Shown piece by piece: positions 56,241 to 64,000 of a DNA stretch of 64,000 nt. Position numbers and translations under genes: made by a program. A model generated the notes under the pieces. It had not been told where the DNA came from. It did not search any database and saw only the letters and a program-made list of their open reading frames with translations. This DNA comes from Gemmatimonadota bacterium (lineage in GTDB: Bacteria > JBHIER01 > G020348925): contig CP070758.1 of assembly GCA_020348925.1 (NCBI GenBank), positions 1,850,079 to 1,914,078 on the forward strand. The letters run 5' to 3'. Every line of letters begins with the position of its first letter. Positions within the stretch are counted from its first letter, which is position 1.

Positions 56241-57110
56241 TCAGTTCAAAAGAGGGATGCGCTGTTTTCCCTCAGGGCAGATGGTGGCGAAGTTGCATTC
56301 ACGACACCTCCGGTCGGCAGGATCGGGAGGGAAATCGGTCTCGGTTTGCACGGCCAACATCTCCTTGGCACGGGTCGCAATGGACTCTTTCAGCTCTTCC
56401 AGTTGGTCCTGTGTTTTTACAATTGCGTGTGACTCACCACTGCGGAGGAAGACCAGCTCGGCTGAAACCTGAGCCGCCGGCACTGAGAAGCGATCAATGG
56501 CCCACAGAATATACACGCCCATCTGCTCGTCAGCGTTGCTGTCGAGCCACCGTTCATCACCGGTCTTCCAATCGGTGATGACGGTCTTCTCCTCATCGGT
56601 CTGCGTGATGAGATCGACCTGAACCCACACTTTCGTCTGTCTCACTTGAAAAGAGTTGAGCCGTTCGTATTCGAGGAGTCTCCTCTCTCTATAGTCAGGC
56701 CAAATGATGCTGAAGAAATTATCCAACTGCTTGAGACCGTCGGATCTGGCGGCCTCAAACTGGTCGTCACTCAGCGTCAGACCGTTAACAGTCTCGGTGA
56801 TTATGGTCTTGGGATGCTGTTTGATCTCCTCAACCTGTTGGATGAAATATTTTCGCGCCCCATCCTCCAAGAGAGGTTTGTTCCGGCTGTGCAGGGCCAT
56901 CTGGTTCCTGATCACCTCGTGAATCAATTCCCCTTTCCAGAAGATGAATTTTTTAATTTTGGATAGCCGTTGCAATCTCTCCCGTTTCGGATCCCCGGGG
57001 AATCCCTCCCATTTCCCGATGTACTGGTAATAATAGGCCAGTTTACACTCATCCCAGAGGACCTGTCTCGTTTTGGACCAGCCGAACATCTTTCGCCAGT
57101 AAGTATTCAT
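56241..57110 (-). CDS. PD-(D/E)XK nuclease of the RecB/Cas4/AddB-like type
   Basis: 289 residues from ATG 57110; a longer frame to 57161 overlaps the neighbour and adds nothing recognisable. Motifs: TKTRQVLWDECKLAYYY-type start (WSKTRQVLWDECKLAYYYQ), GELIHEVI, VQVDLI, VITDWKTG (the D-x-K core), QMGVYILWA (the Q-x3-Y motif) and a C-terminal CRECNFATICPEG. One N-terminal and three C-terminal Cys are arranged as the iron-sulfur ligands of Cas4 and AddB. No cas genes are nearby. It follows the TPR gene by 14 bases and may be cotranscribed with it. Role unknown; DNA repair is a reasonable guess. Confidence 0.88.
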   Translation of the reverse strand: MNTYWRKMFGWSKTRQVLWDECKLAYYYQYIGKWEGFPGDPKRERLQRLSKIKKFIFWKGELIHEVIRNQMALHSRNKPLLEDGARKYFIQQVEEIKQHPKTIITETVNGLTLSDDQFEAARSDGLKQLDNFFSIIWPDYRERRLLEYERLNSFQVRQTKVWVQVDLITQTDEEKTVITDWKTGDERWLDSNADEQMGVYILWAIDRFSVPAAQVSAELVFLRSGESHAIVKTQDQLEELKESIATRAKEMLAVQTETDFPPDPADRRCRECNFATICPEGKQRIPLLN

Positions 57111-57123
57111 CAACAATACTCTT

Positions 57124-58740
57124 TTATCGTTCAGATTTGACCGGCACGTACCTGACTTCAAGGAACGGGATCAGATCTCCAACTTTCACCTTCGATACCC
57201 TTTCGGGTCCGCCCACATCAATGGGGGCTGAAGCCAGTTGATACTCCATGCTTGGCCAGTGATGAACCTCGACGTTGATCGTGTATGTTCCGTCCTGGAC
57301 CCCACGCCCATCGTGATCCGTCGCATCCCAAATATAGGAATGCCAGCCAGCCGCTATGCTGGCACCGGTCGTGGCATCCGTCTCAAAATCTGAGGCTTCG
57401 GCCCATTTCGTCAGGACAATCTGACTGGCCCCCACATGTCCTGAAAAACCAGACACATAGAGCGTTTTCACAAAATTTTTCCCCTCATCCTCCACCCAGA
57501 CAGCAGTCTGAGGCTGCAGCTCGGTCTCAAACCCGATGGCGAATCGGACGACGACGATCGGTCCTGGATAGTGACTGATATCGATGGTGCTTTCCTGGGG
57601 TGTCATCTCCTCGAAAACCATTTGAACGGCCTCTGACTCCGGATAACTCGTGATCAATTCCTCCCACACAGACAGTCCTTTGCGATGATAAGCCGATCCG
57701 AGGGCGTACAATGCCTTGGACTTGAGCTCATCGGAGGATGCCGTTTCAATGACCGTCTTAAGATCATCAATGGCTTGATCGGTCTTTTCCATAAATGATG
57801 GGAGCTGCGCGCCAAGCATGCCTCTCAGAAACCGGATCTCCGGGTCATCAGGGGCCATGGCCACGGCCTCATCGACCGTCTGATACCCTTCCAGGGCAGA
57901 GTTCGTTCTCAGATCGGTATCTGTGGCGATCCGTTCATCGTACCCTTCACCGGCCAGCGATGCGCATGCCAATCCCAACCAGGCCTTGGCCTTGGCGTTC
58001 GTCGGTTCCGCTGCCATAACCTTCTCCAGGAGCTCCACCGCTTTCTCAGGTGCTCCTTTTTCAATGTAATCTATTGCAGCATCGAGATCGCCTCTCGATT
58101 TTTTCGGTACTCCTTCATCTTCAATTCTCTGCTGTGGGAGCTCCGAGGTCAACTTTTTGAGTTGGGATTGCGCCTCCCGTGCCATGTCCGAATCAGGAGC
58201 ACGCCGGACTACCTCTGTCCAAACCTTTTTCGCCTCATCCTTTTGACCCTTTTTAGAGTATCCCGTACCGAGAAGGTTGTACGTCTGAATTACAATATCG
58301 TCCGGAACACTCTTCGGCTCCGCCTCGGCGATGTCAAGAACAGTGTTCAGATCTCCGATCCCCCGGTCGAGTTTGCCCAGAAAAGCGGGGACCATCACGC
58401 CCATGAGCCCCCTGAAGAATCTGGCCATGACGTGGAGCGAATCAAGGGCGACGGCTTTATCCAGATGTTCAAAAGCTTTCCCTGATCTCGCTGCTTTGAT
58501 CATCATATCGTCCGACTCTCCCGCGCTCTGACCGAGATATCCACCCAGCCAGGCGTGGGCCGTGGGATCGTTGGGAAACTCCTCGATGGCTTTTTCCATT
58601 ACCGTGATGGCAGCCTCAATATCGCCGGTCCGGGCTTTTCCCTCGGCCTGCTGGACGTATTCGCCGACGGTTTGAGCGCCTACAAAGTTACAGAGTAAAA
58701 AGCTTAACGCCATACTGAGTATCATCTTAAATAAATTCAC
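57124..58740 (-). CDS. Secreted TPR-repeat protein with FlgD-like Ig domain
   Basis: 538 residues from GTG 58740 with AAGGAGG only four bases upstream; an ATG 15 bases on gives the alternative start, still within the signal peptide (ending FVGAQ). Two similar TPR-rich blocks (about 24-210 and 220-395) share the pattern AAIDYIEKGAPEKAVELLEK / AAITVMEKAIEEFPNDP and AHAWLGGYLG / AKAWLGLACASLAGE, i.e. an internal duplication. The last 130 residues (about 400-538) form a beta domain with WHSYIWDATDHDGRGVQDGTY, the FlgD-like Ig motif seen in sorting-tail proteins. Probably a periplasmic or surface scaffold. Confidence 0.85.
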   Translation of the reverse strand: MNLFKMILSMALSFLLCNFVGAQTVGEYVQQAEGKARTGDIEAAITVMEKAIEEFPNDPTAHAWLGGYLGQSAGESDDMMIKAARSGKAFEHLDKAVALDSLHVMARFFRGLMGVMVPAFLGKLDRGIGDLNTVLDIAEAEPKSVPDDIVIQTYNLLGTGYSKKGQKDEAKKVWTEVVRRAPDSDMAREAQSQLKKLTSELPQQRIEDEGVPKKSRGDLDAAIDYIEKGAPEKAVELLEKVMAAEPTNAKAKAWLGLACASLAGEGYDERIATDTDLRTNSALEGYQTVDEAVAMAPDDPEIRFLRGMLGAQLPSFMEKTDQAIDDLKTVIETASSDELKSKALYALGSAYHRKGLSVWEELITSYPESEAVQMVFEEMTPQESTIDISHYPGPIVVVRFAIGFETELQPQTAVWVEDEGKNFVKTLYVSGFSGHVGASQIVLTKWAEASDFETDATTGASIAAGWHSYIWDATDHDGRGVQDGTYTINVEVHHWPSMEYQLASAPIDVGGPERVSKVKVGDLIPFLEVRYVPVKSER

Positions 58741-58884
58741 AATACCTCCTTACGGAGAAAGAGTGATACAGAAACAGAAATTCTTCCCCTCATGAAATTT
58801 ATGCGCCTTTTAAATATATTGCAGGTACTCAATAGAATACTACTCTCCTCAGCGTCTGTCAATCAAAAAATTGCCGGATCATAG

Positions 58885-58918
58885 AAAAAGCCGCCGAGTT
58901 TGGTCGCAACCCGGCGGC
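58885..58918 (-). terminator. Intrinsic terminator, - strand
   Basis: On the - strand: GCCGCCGGGTT, loop, AACTCGGCGGC (58890-58918), then TTTTT (58885-58889). It can end transcripts coming from the 1320-residue protein gene upstream (on the - strand), although 670 bases away. Confidence 0.8.
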
Positions 58919-59328
58919 TCCTCCGTTCAATTGTAAAGTTCTCTTGCTCTTGGACTTTTCGACACTTTTCGAAAATCCGTGGACTTTACGAACTGATCGG
59001 TCAGTGTCTCCTCCATCCGGTTCACAATTGCTGTGGGACCGACCTCCCACAGATCGTGAGTCTGCGAGAGGCCGGTCGGTCCGGCATGATACCGGACAGG
59101 AGTTTCTCCTCTTCCTCAGAAACGTTCCGATCCCATCGAGACACTGCGTCTCTCATGTTTGTTAGTATCGACCCCATCATTGGATTCGGTTGGATCCCTT
59201 GCCTCCGCAAGGGCAGGCTCTGGTCCGTTTTGTGGTTATGTCCGTTGGACCGTTGGTCCGTCCGCCCGGTCTTCTATTCTAATAGTTGCAAAAATGTTCA
59301 AAATATCAAAAAAATTTCAACAGTAGAG

Positions 59329-59390
59329 GGGGTAAGAAGGTATAAGAGGGCCTAAGATGACTTAAGAAGGCTTGATAAGGTTACAAAGGC
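59329..59390. repeat. Degenerate TAAGAAGG-type tandem repeat
   Basis: Words GTAAGAAGG, ATAAGAGGG, CTAAGATGA, TTAAGAAGG, TGATAAGG follow each other at about 9-12 base spacing. Low-complexity; no coding sense. Confidence 0.5.
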
Positions 59391-59449
59391 AACATTTCTT
59401 CTCATCCCTTGGTGTCCACAATTCACATCATTCATAAACACCTCAACCC

Positions 59450-59479
59450 CCTCCCGCAGGTCTTTCAACCTGCGGGAGG
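59450..59479. repeat. Perfect palindrome/hairpin
   Basis: CCTCCCGCAGGT (59450-59461) and ACCTGCGGGAGG (59468-59479) with a 6-base loop; on the + strand followed by TTTCTTT. No + strand gene precedes it, so it may be a bidirectional terminator or a REP-like element. Confidence 0.7.
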
Positions 59480-59592
59480 TTTCTTTAGATCCTTCACTTC
59501 GCTCCCCGAGATTGCGCCCGGGGCAGGCAGGACATGCTTTTCGACTCTTCGACTTTTCAACTCAGCAACTCAGTAACTTTGCAACTTGGTTG

Positions 59593-62500
59593 TCATTTCA
59601 TCAACACCATACGCCTGGTGGCGGTGATGCCAGCAGCCGTCAGACGGTAGAAATAGACTCCGCTCGAGACTTCGTTGCCATACTGATCCCGGCCATCCCA
59701 TGTCACCGTGTAATACCCAGGCTCGCGAACCTCATCCACCAACGTCCGCACCTCCTGCCCAAGAATGTTGTAGATCTTCAGGGTGGTGTGGTGTGGAGAT
59801 CTACTATCTGCTATCTGGTATCTGATATCTGTCGATGGGTTAAACGGATTGGGATAGTTCTGCCTCAGGCTGTAAGAAGCTGGAACCAGTTTGTAGGCGA
59901 TATCCATAGTCTCCAGCGGAATGACTCCGGCGGCTACGAGACGGTTGTTGTTGATCTCATCGCAAACCGTTTTTGCCGTTTCATGGTCACCTTCCTGATC
60001 GTCGATTAGGTTGTCACTATAGGTTATCGCCTGAGACGCCGTGGCTTTATCTTCACTGATAACCTCCGTCAGGCTGATATACTCAGCGGCCACATTGAGC
60101 AGCAAAGCCATTAGCTGCTGTTTGGCCCGAGACGTCATGTCGACGTTGCCCTTAAGATTCAACAGGCCTTTCAGCACCTCAAGTTTGTCATCACATAAAC
60201 CTGAAGCTGGCGCCTCATAGACGACAACCTGATTAATCGCATTGCTGTTGAAGTGGACCTCAATCAGGTCAAGATAATCACACAGAGTAACCGCATCGAC
60301 CCGGGCATTGCCTTTCCCGCCCAGGGCGACACCAACCTGGTGTTTCCAAAATCCGATGCTTCTGGGATTGGCAATAATGTCTACGCTGGTAAGCGTCAAA
60401 TCGACAATTACTGTTTCTCCACGGATGACCGTAGTAAAGATCTCATCTGCTGTTGCACTATATCCAAGAGGCGTCACAATGGTTATGATGTAATCTCCCA
60501 CAGGCAAATTATCGATCTGGTAGTACCCATTACTGTCCGTGACAGCAGTCCCGACCAGATCACCAGTGAACTCCTCGTATGCGTCAATATTGATACTCAC
60601 ACCCAAGAGTCCTGTGTTGGGTTCTGGACTGTCAGCAGTCACATGGCCGGCGACCGACCCAACGTACACGGGAGATACTTTCTCCAGAGTCAACAACGCC
60701 CATTCTGTAGACAGTATCAGCAACTCGTCTCCCCACTGGTCCTGGGGCCAAGAACCATCATCGTTCTGGCTGCACGTGATGAAATCGACAAGCTCTTGGA
60801 ACCAGTCTCTTTCAATATCATCAACCCAGATGGCATCGATATTCAGGCTCTCAAAGCCCTTCATTAGGCAGTACATCGCCTGGTAATTGCCTAACCATCC
60901 ATGTGAGTGGATTGTATCCCAGTGACGCTCGATGTAGTCAAGGGCATCTATGACTCTCTGGGTCGAGACATCATCTCCCACAAACGCCATCTCGAACAGC
61001 AAATTGCCCGTTTCGAGGAGATTGCACCAATCATATTCCGGCCTATAATAGGAACCACCATCGGTTTCATTCCCATCGACCGGGTCTTGTATAGTGTTGA
61101 TCCATACGTCCAGCTCGGTCTTGACGAAAGAGGGGATGGTGCAATTAAACCCGTATTGCTCGGACTCAGCATAACGGAGACCAAGGACAGCATAGCCGGA
61201 GTTTGAGTTATCGCTGTAATACTCGTCGTTCTCTTGGTGGTTCTCAACATAGCCCCAGCCACCACGAGCTGGACCCTCATCGTTTTGACCGAAGGCAAAG
61301 TAGTCCACGGTATTCTGAAGGACCTTCTTGTACGTCCACCCATTCACAGCACCGGGAGCCGTTACTGTCATCTCGGGATACCTGCTGCCAGCTATGGCCA
61401 TCATGGCGATGCTCGTCTCGTAGGTGTGATACCTAACGTCCCAAATGCTGATCGCCGAGCCGTCACCTTCGCTATCCGGGTCGCCGGCGGGCTGAATTCC
61501 GATCTCCACAGGATGCGCCATGCTGAACAAGTAATTCAACCCAGCTATGACGTTTGAGCTGTATACATACTCCTCCGAGAAGGGATCATATCCCATCTCA
61601 AAGGCTCGATCCTCCAACTTGAGCACAGCAAAAGCGGTCTTGGCCACGTGGTTTCCTTCCAAACAGGGCCAGGAGCCGTCAGGATTCTGCTGGGCCACCA
61701 GCCAGGCAAAGCCGTCTTGAATCGACTGCTCCTTGTCCCTTGAGACAAAGACGTCCCACTGATCCAGAGCCGCATCGATCATGTTGCGATAGAAATTGAT
61801 CCAGTCATACTCTGGTTCCAGCCAGTCGAGGGACAGCACATCGAAGGGCAGAAAGACAGTGTTGAAACCGCTGCCCTCCACGTGGACACCGCAGTCATTG
61901 CCAGTCTGAGGATCAGTGAAGCAGACGCTGCCGGCGGCATTGGCCGTCAGGTTGTCAATCCAGTTTTGCTGGCCGATCTCATAGACCGGATTATAGAGCA
62001 ACTGCCCAGCGTGAGCGCACAGATCGCCGTAATATGGATCGGTGCACACCGGATTGATGGGATAGGGATCGGTACTACCGCCGCCTACTTCTTGCGGTCC
62101 TAAGGTGGACAGACCGAGGTAGTCGTATTCGAAATCGTTGGGCCCAAAATCGGTGTCCAGGCAGTCGTACCACCAGCACCCGTAGCCCTGGGAGCTGAGG
62201 AAAAAGTTATGCGGGCTGTCAGGGGTGCCGGCTGCCAACCAGTCGCCAATGACATCAATTGGCAAGCCCGACGCTGGATAGGAGCCCTCGGCCACGATGA
62301 TGGTCTCATACAAGGGGACAACTTCAACCAGTAAAGGGCCGTAGGTAGGGACATGCCAGCTATCGTAAGGATAAGGGAACCCACATGCATCAACAGTATT
62401 TAGCATGTAATAGGAGTCAATCCCGTCGGGAAAATCTTCGGAGTTGTAGACCAGCAATATGGTCTCCCTAAACTCCCAGATGTAGTAGTTATACGTCAGG

Positions 62501-63555
62501 GTCATGGAGGTATTGCCCTCAACATCCTCAGCCGAGTAATAGTAGTTCACCATATCGCCTGGCGAGAAACCAGGAATCTGGCCGCACCATTCGTCACCCA
62601 CCTGGGTCAGCTCGGCCTGTCCATAGAACTCTCCCCAGGTGCCATAGTGGACATAAACACGGGCCACACCGGCTGGACCGCCACTGCAATTGACATCCGT
62701 CACCGAAACGCAGACATCCCGTGGATCGGTGCTCACTGTAGTCGTAAGGATAGTCCGGTCGCCGAAGTCCGGCGGGATATCGCCGAGTATCTCCGCGACG
62801 ACTTCGTACCACAAGACATAGCTTCGCAAAAACCAACCAGGGTCACCTGTTGGACTGTATTGCGCATTTTCTGGAGCATAGTACTTGAAGAAACAGTGGG
62901 TACCACCGTACGGCGCTTCACTCGCAAAACCCCAACCAGCGGTCCGCTGATACCTGAGACTGACGCAGAAGTTATCGCCGGCTGAAAACTCAAGAGGGGT
63001 GGACAGGTCAATGGTAAACCATTGCCCGCTGTCAGCCGCAGTAATAGCCTGGGGAAACGGGCCTGCTAAATGGGCACCCAGGGGTGTTGTCAGCCCCGTC
63101 GGATGGGTCCCACCTGACAACCACCCGTCGCCATCCACCGCATCACCGCTGTAGCCGGAATAGGGTGTCTCAAAGATATCAACAATCACGTTACCTACCA
63201 TGTTCATGGGCATGAATCGGGCGGCCAGCACCTTCATATCCCCCGGCGCCTGAAACCAGATAGCCCCCGAATCGTTGTCACTAAATCCAAAGTTGACGGC
63301 GGGATTGTCCAACGTCCGCTTGGTCAGTATCCGGTTACACCCATCCGTGCTGACTTCTCCTCCTCCGATCACCTTGGGTGCCGGTGCAGATGGTTGCCCC
63401 TTCACCCATCTAACATCTCTGTTCGCCATTTTGGCCTTCTGCAATTCATCCATATCAACGGATGTCAGAGACACAATCTTGCCTGCGCCGACCATATTTG
63501 AAAGGAGAAGTGTGACGGAGAAAAGAGTCAACGCGAAAATAACGAATCTTTTCAT
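59593..63555 (-). CDS. Large secreted toroid-repeat protein with sorting tail
   Basis: 1320 residues from ATG 63555 (AAGGAGGTGG upstream); the longer frame to 63591 lacks a signal. Signal peptide about 1-24. The region about 90-270 is a beta-sandwich with lectin-like character. About 640-990 holds prenyltransferase/squalene-cyclase-like alpha-toroid repeats: AWLVAQQNPDGSWP, GGWGYVENHQ, FITCSQNDDGSWPQDQWG. Then a carboxypeptidase-regulatory-like beta domain (GHVTADSPEPNTGLLGVSI, SNGYYQIDNLPVGDYIITI), a segment beginning IGFWKHQVG, and the FlgD-like C-terminal domain (NYPNPFNPSTDIRYQI, WDGRDQYGNEVSSGVYFYRL), the tail used for type IX-like export or surface attachment. Catalytic function not known; QQNPDGSW-type repeats without cyclase Asp motifs argue for binding, not cyclisation. 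Confidence 0.9.
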   Translation of the reverse strand: MKRFVIFALTLFSVTLLLSNMVGAGKIVSLTSVDMDELQKAKMANRDVRWVKGQPSAPAPKVIGGGEVSTDGCNRILTKRTLDNPAVNFGFSDNDSGAIWFQAPGDMKVLAARFMPMNMVGNVIVDIFETPYSGYSGDAVDGDGWLSGGTHPTGLTTPLGAHLAGPFPQAITAADSGQWFTIDLSTPLEFSAGDNFCVSLRYQRTAGWGFASEAPYGGTHCFFKYYAPENAQYSPTGDPGWFLRSYVLWYEVVAEILGDIPPDFGDRTILTTTVSTDPRDVCVSVTDVNCSGGPAGVARVYVHYGTWGEFYGQAELTQVGDEWCGQIPGFSPGDMVNYYYSAEDVEGNTSMTLTYNYYIWEFRETILLVYNSEDFPDGIDSYYMLNTVDACGFPYPYDSWHVPTYGPLLVEVVPLYETIIVAEGSYPASGLPIDVIGDWLAAGTPDSPHNFFLSSQGYGCWWYDCLDTDFGPNDFEYDYLGLSTLGPQEVGGGSTDPYPINPVCTDPYYGDLCAHAGQLLYNPVYEIGQQNWIDNLTANAAGSVCFTDPQTGNDCGVHVEGSGFNTVFLPFDVLSLDWLEPEYDWINFYRNMIDAALDQWDVFVSRDKEQSIQDGFAWLVAQQNPDGSWPCLEGNHVAKTAFAVLKLEDRAFEMGYDPFSEEYVYSSNVIAGLNYLFSMAHPVEIGIQPAGDPDSEGDGSAISIWDVRYHTYETSIAMMAIAGSRYPEMTVTAPGAVNGWTYKKVLQNTVDYFAFGQNDEGPARGGWGYVENHQENDEYYSDNSNSGYAVLGLRYAESEQYGFNCTIPSFVKTELDVWINTIQDPVDGNETDGGSYYRPEYDWCNLLETGNLLFEMAFVGDDVSTQRVIDALDYIERHWDTIHSHGWLGNYQAMYCLMKGFESLNIDAIWVDDIERDWFQELVDFITCSQNDDGSWPQDQWGDELLILSTEWALLTLEKVSPVYVGSVAGHVTADSPEPNTGLLGVSINIDAYEEFTGDLVGTAVTDSNGYYQIDNLPVGDYIITIVTPLGYSATADEIFTTVIRGETVIVDLTLTSVDIIANPRSIGFWKHQVGVALGGKGNARVDAVTLCDYLDLIEVHFNSNAINQVVVYEAPASGLCDDKLEVLKGLLNLKGNVDMTSRAKQQLMALLLNVAAEYISLTEVISEDKATASQAITYSDNLIDDQEGDHETAKTVCDEINNNRLVAAGVIPLETMDIAYKLVPASYSLRQNYPNPFNPSTDIRYQIADSRSPHHTTLKIYNILGQEVRTLVDEVREPGYYTVTWDGRDQYGNEVSSGVYFYRLTAAGITATRRMVLMK

Positions 63556-64000
63556 TGAATCCACCTCCTTCAAAAACTCATCGTTGACCAATGAGTAAGA
63601 ATTTCACCGGTCCCGAAGATTCAATGTAAGTGTGAAAATCTATATACACAAACCTCCTCTGCTTTGAGATGTTTTATAATCCCCCCTTTCCCATCTCTGG
63701 ATTGAAGCAGATTTGGAATGATTGATTTGTGTTCGAAATTTTTCATATGCTATCGAATATCACAGTTATGGGATTTCCTCTAACAGTTTCAGAATCTGCG
63801 AGAGGTCATTCTGACCGTTCATATACAGAAACAACATGTCCCTTATTTCCCCGAGAAATTTCGTAAAAAATCCTTTGATCGAACTTAGCTCGCTTTGCTC
63901 GCAACGTTCCCAATCCCGAAGGCTTTCGGGATTGGGCGGATTTCGATGCTCCGCCAGCTCACATCGAAATCCTGTTACCCCTTGGGGGAAAGTACATCTT
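63556..64000. other. Upstream region of the toroid-protein gene, with palindromic repeat
   Basis: About 445 bases. It must contain the promoter of the - strand gene; no clear boxes were picked. The last 100 bases hold a compound palindrome (63909-63972). No gene seen. Confidence 0.5.
63909..63972. repeat. Two nested palindromes (REP-like element)
   Basis: CCCAATCCCGAA (63909-63920) pairs with TTCGGGATTGGG (63925-63936), loop of four; GGATTTCGATG (63938-63948) pairs with CATCGAAATCC (63962-63972). Preceded by TTAGCTCGCTTTGCTCGCAA. The makeup is that of a dispersed palindromic repeat rather than a terminator, since no T-tract follows. Confidence 0.7.

Larger units (their letters stand above)
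58741..59592. other. Intergenic region with hairpins and low-complexity repeats
   Basis: About 850 bases without a supported gene. It contains a terminator (58885-58918) for - strand transcription, a perfect 12-base palindrome (59450-59479), and a low-complexity tract of TAAGAAGG-like words (59329-59390). Words such as GCAAGGGCAGGC and CGGGGCAGGCAGG suggest worn dispersed repeats. Confidence 0.6.

Noticed and set aside
59512..60009. + strand frames inside the toroid-protein gene
   Set aside because: They run antisense to a clearly conserved secreted protein and show no homology.

Overview
The window is about half G+C and has two layers: a nonribosomal peptide synthetase (NRPS) gene cluster (1 to 32.2 kb), and a mixed chromosomal region behind it (32.2 to 64 kb). 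Several features of the second part point to a strictly anaerobic or microaerophilic Gram-negative bacterium of the Fibrobacterota-Chlorobi-Bacteroidota side of the tree, most likely an uncultured candidate phylum of the KSB1/Calditrichota/Latescibacteria type. These are a secreted protein ending in a FlgD-like sorting domain with the NYPNPFNPST signature, a dockerin-tailed secreted metalloprotease, a Desulfovibrio-type hybrid cluster protein, an ADP-forming acyl-CoA synthetase and a Y_Y_Y/beta-propeller/SpoIIE sensor. A TonB receptor shows that there is an outer membrane. The phylum assignment is inference.

Cluster, all on the + strand. It opens inside an NRPS gene that starts upstream of the window (C-A-T-TE). 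Next comes an import operon: TonB-dependent receptor, NitT/TauT-type periplasmic binding protein, ATPase and permease, with a stand-alone A-T-TE synthetase overlapping the permease gene. A second run begins with an MbtH-like protein carrying an extra C-terminal domain. It continues with four single-module synthetases whose genes overlap: C-A-T, C-A-T, C-A-T with a C-terminal domain resembling cyanobacterial acyl-ACP reductase, and C-A-T-TE. After these come a polysaccharide-type flippase, a GT4 glycosyltransferase, a sugar aminotransferase and an Sfp-type phosphopantetheinyl transferase. The most natural reading is a peptide assembled by single-module enzymes, possibly released as an aldehyde or by cysteine-type thioesterases, decorated with an amino sugar, flipped to the periplasm, and perhaps recovered through the TonB/ABC importer. 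A metallophore would fit but is not demonstrated.

Unusual points in the cluster: all three visible thioesterases have Cys in place of the catalytic Ser; two of six adenylation domains lack the Asp that normally holds the amino group of the substrate; and the last condensation domain has HR in place of the catalytic HH.

Right part, + strand from 32.9 to 45.3 kb: a large secreted modular protein; two small stress-type proteins behind an FNR/HcpR-like palindrome; a TIKI/ChaN-like protein with an apparently frameshifted tail; a propeller-SpoIIE phosphatase with its STAS partner; and hcp behind a second copy of the same palindrome. The - strand from 45.6 to 63.6 kb carries a GAF protein, an AhpD-like protein, a small permease, a GNAT acetyltransferase, an operon of metalloprotease, acyl-CoA ligase and HemW, the ADP-forming CoA ligase, a PD-(D/E)XK nuclease, a TPR protein, and a 1320-residue secreted protein with toroid repeats and a sorting tail. 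I saw no rRNA, tRNA, CRISPR array or transposase.
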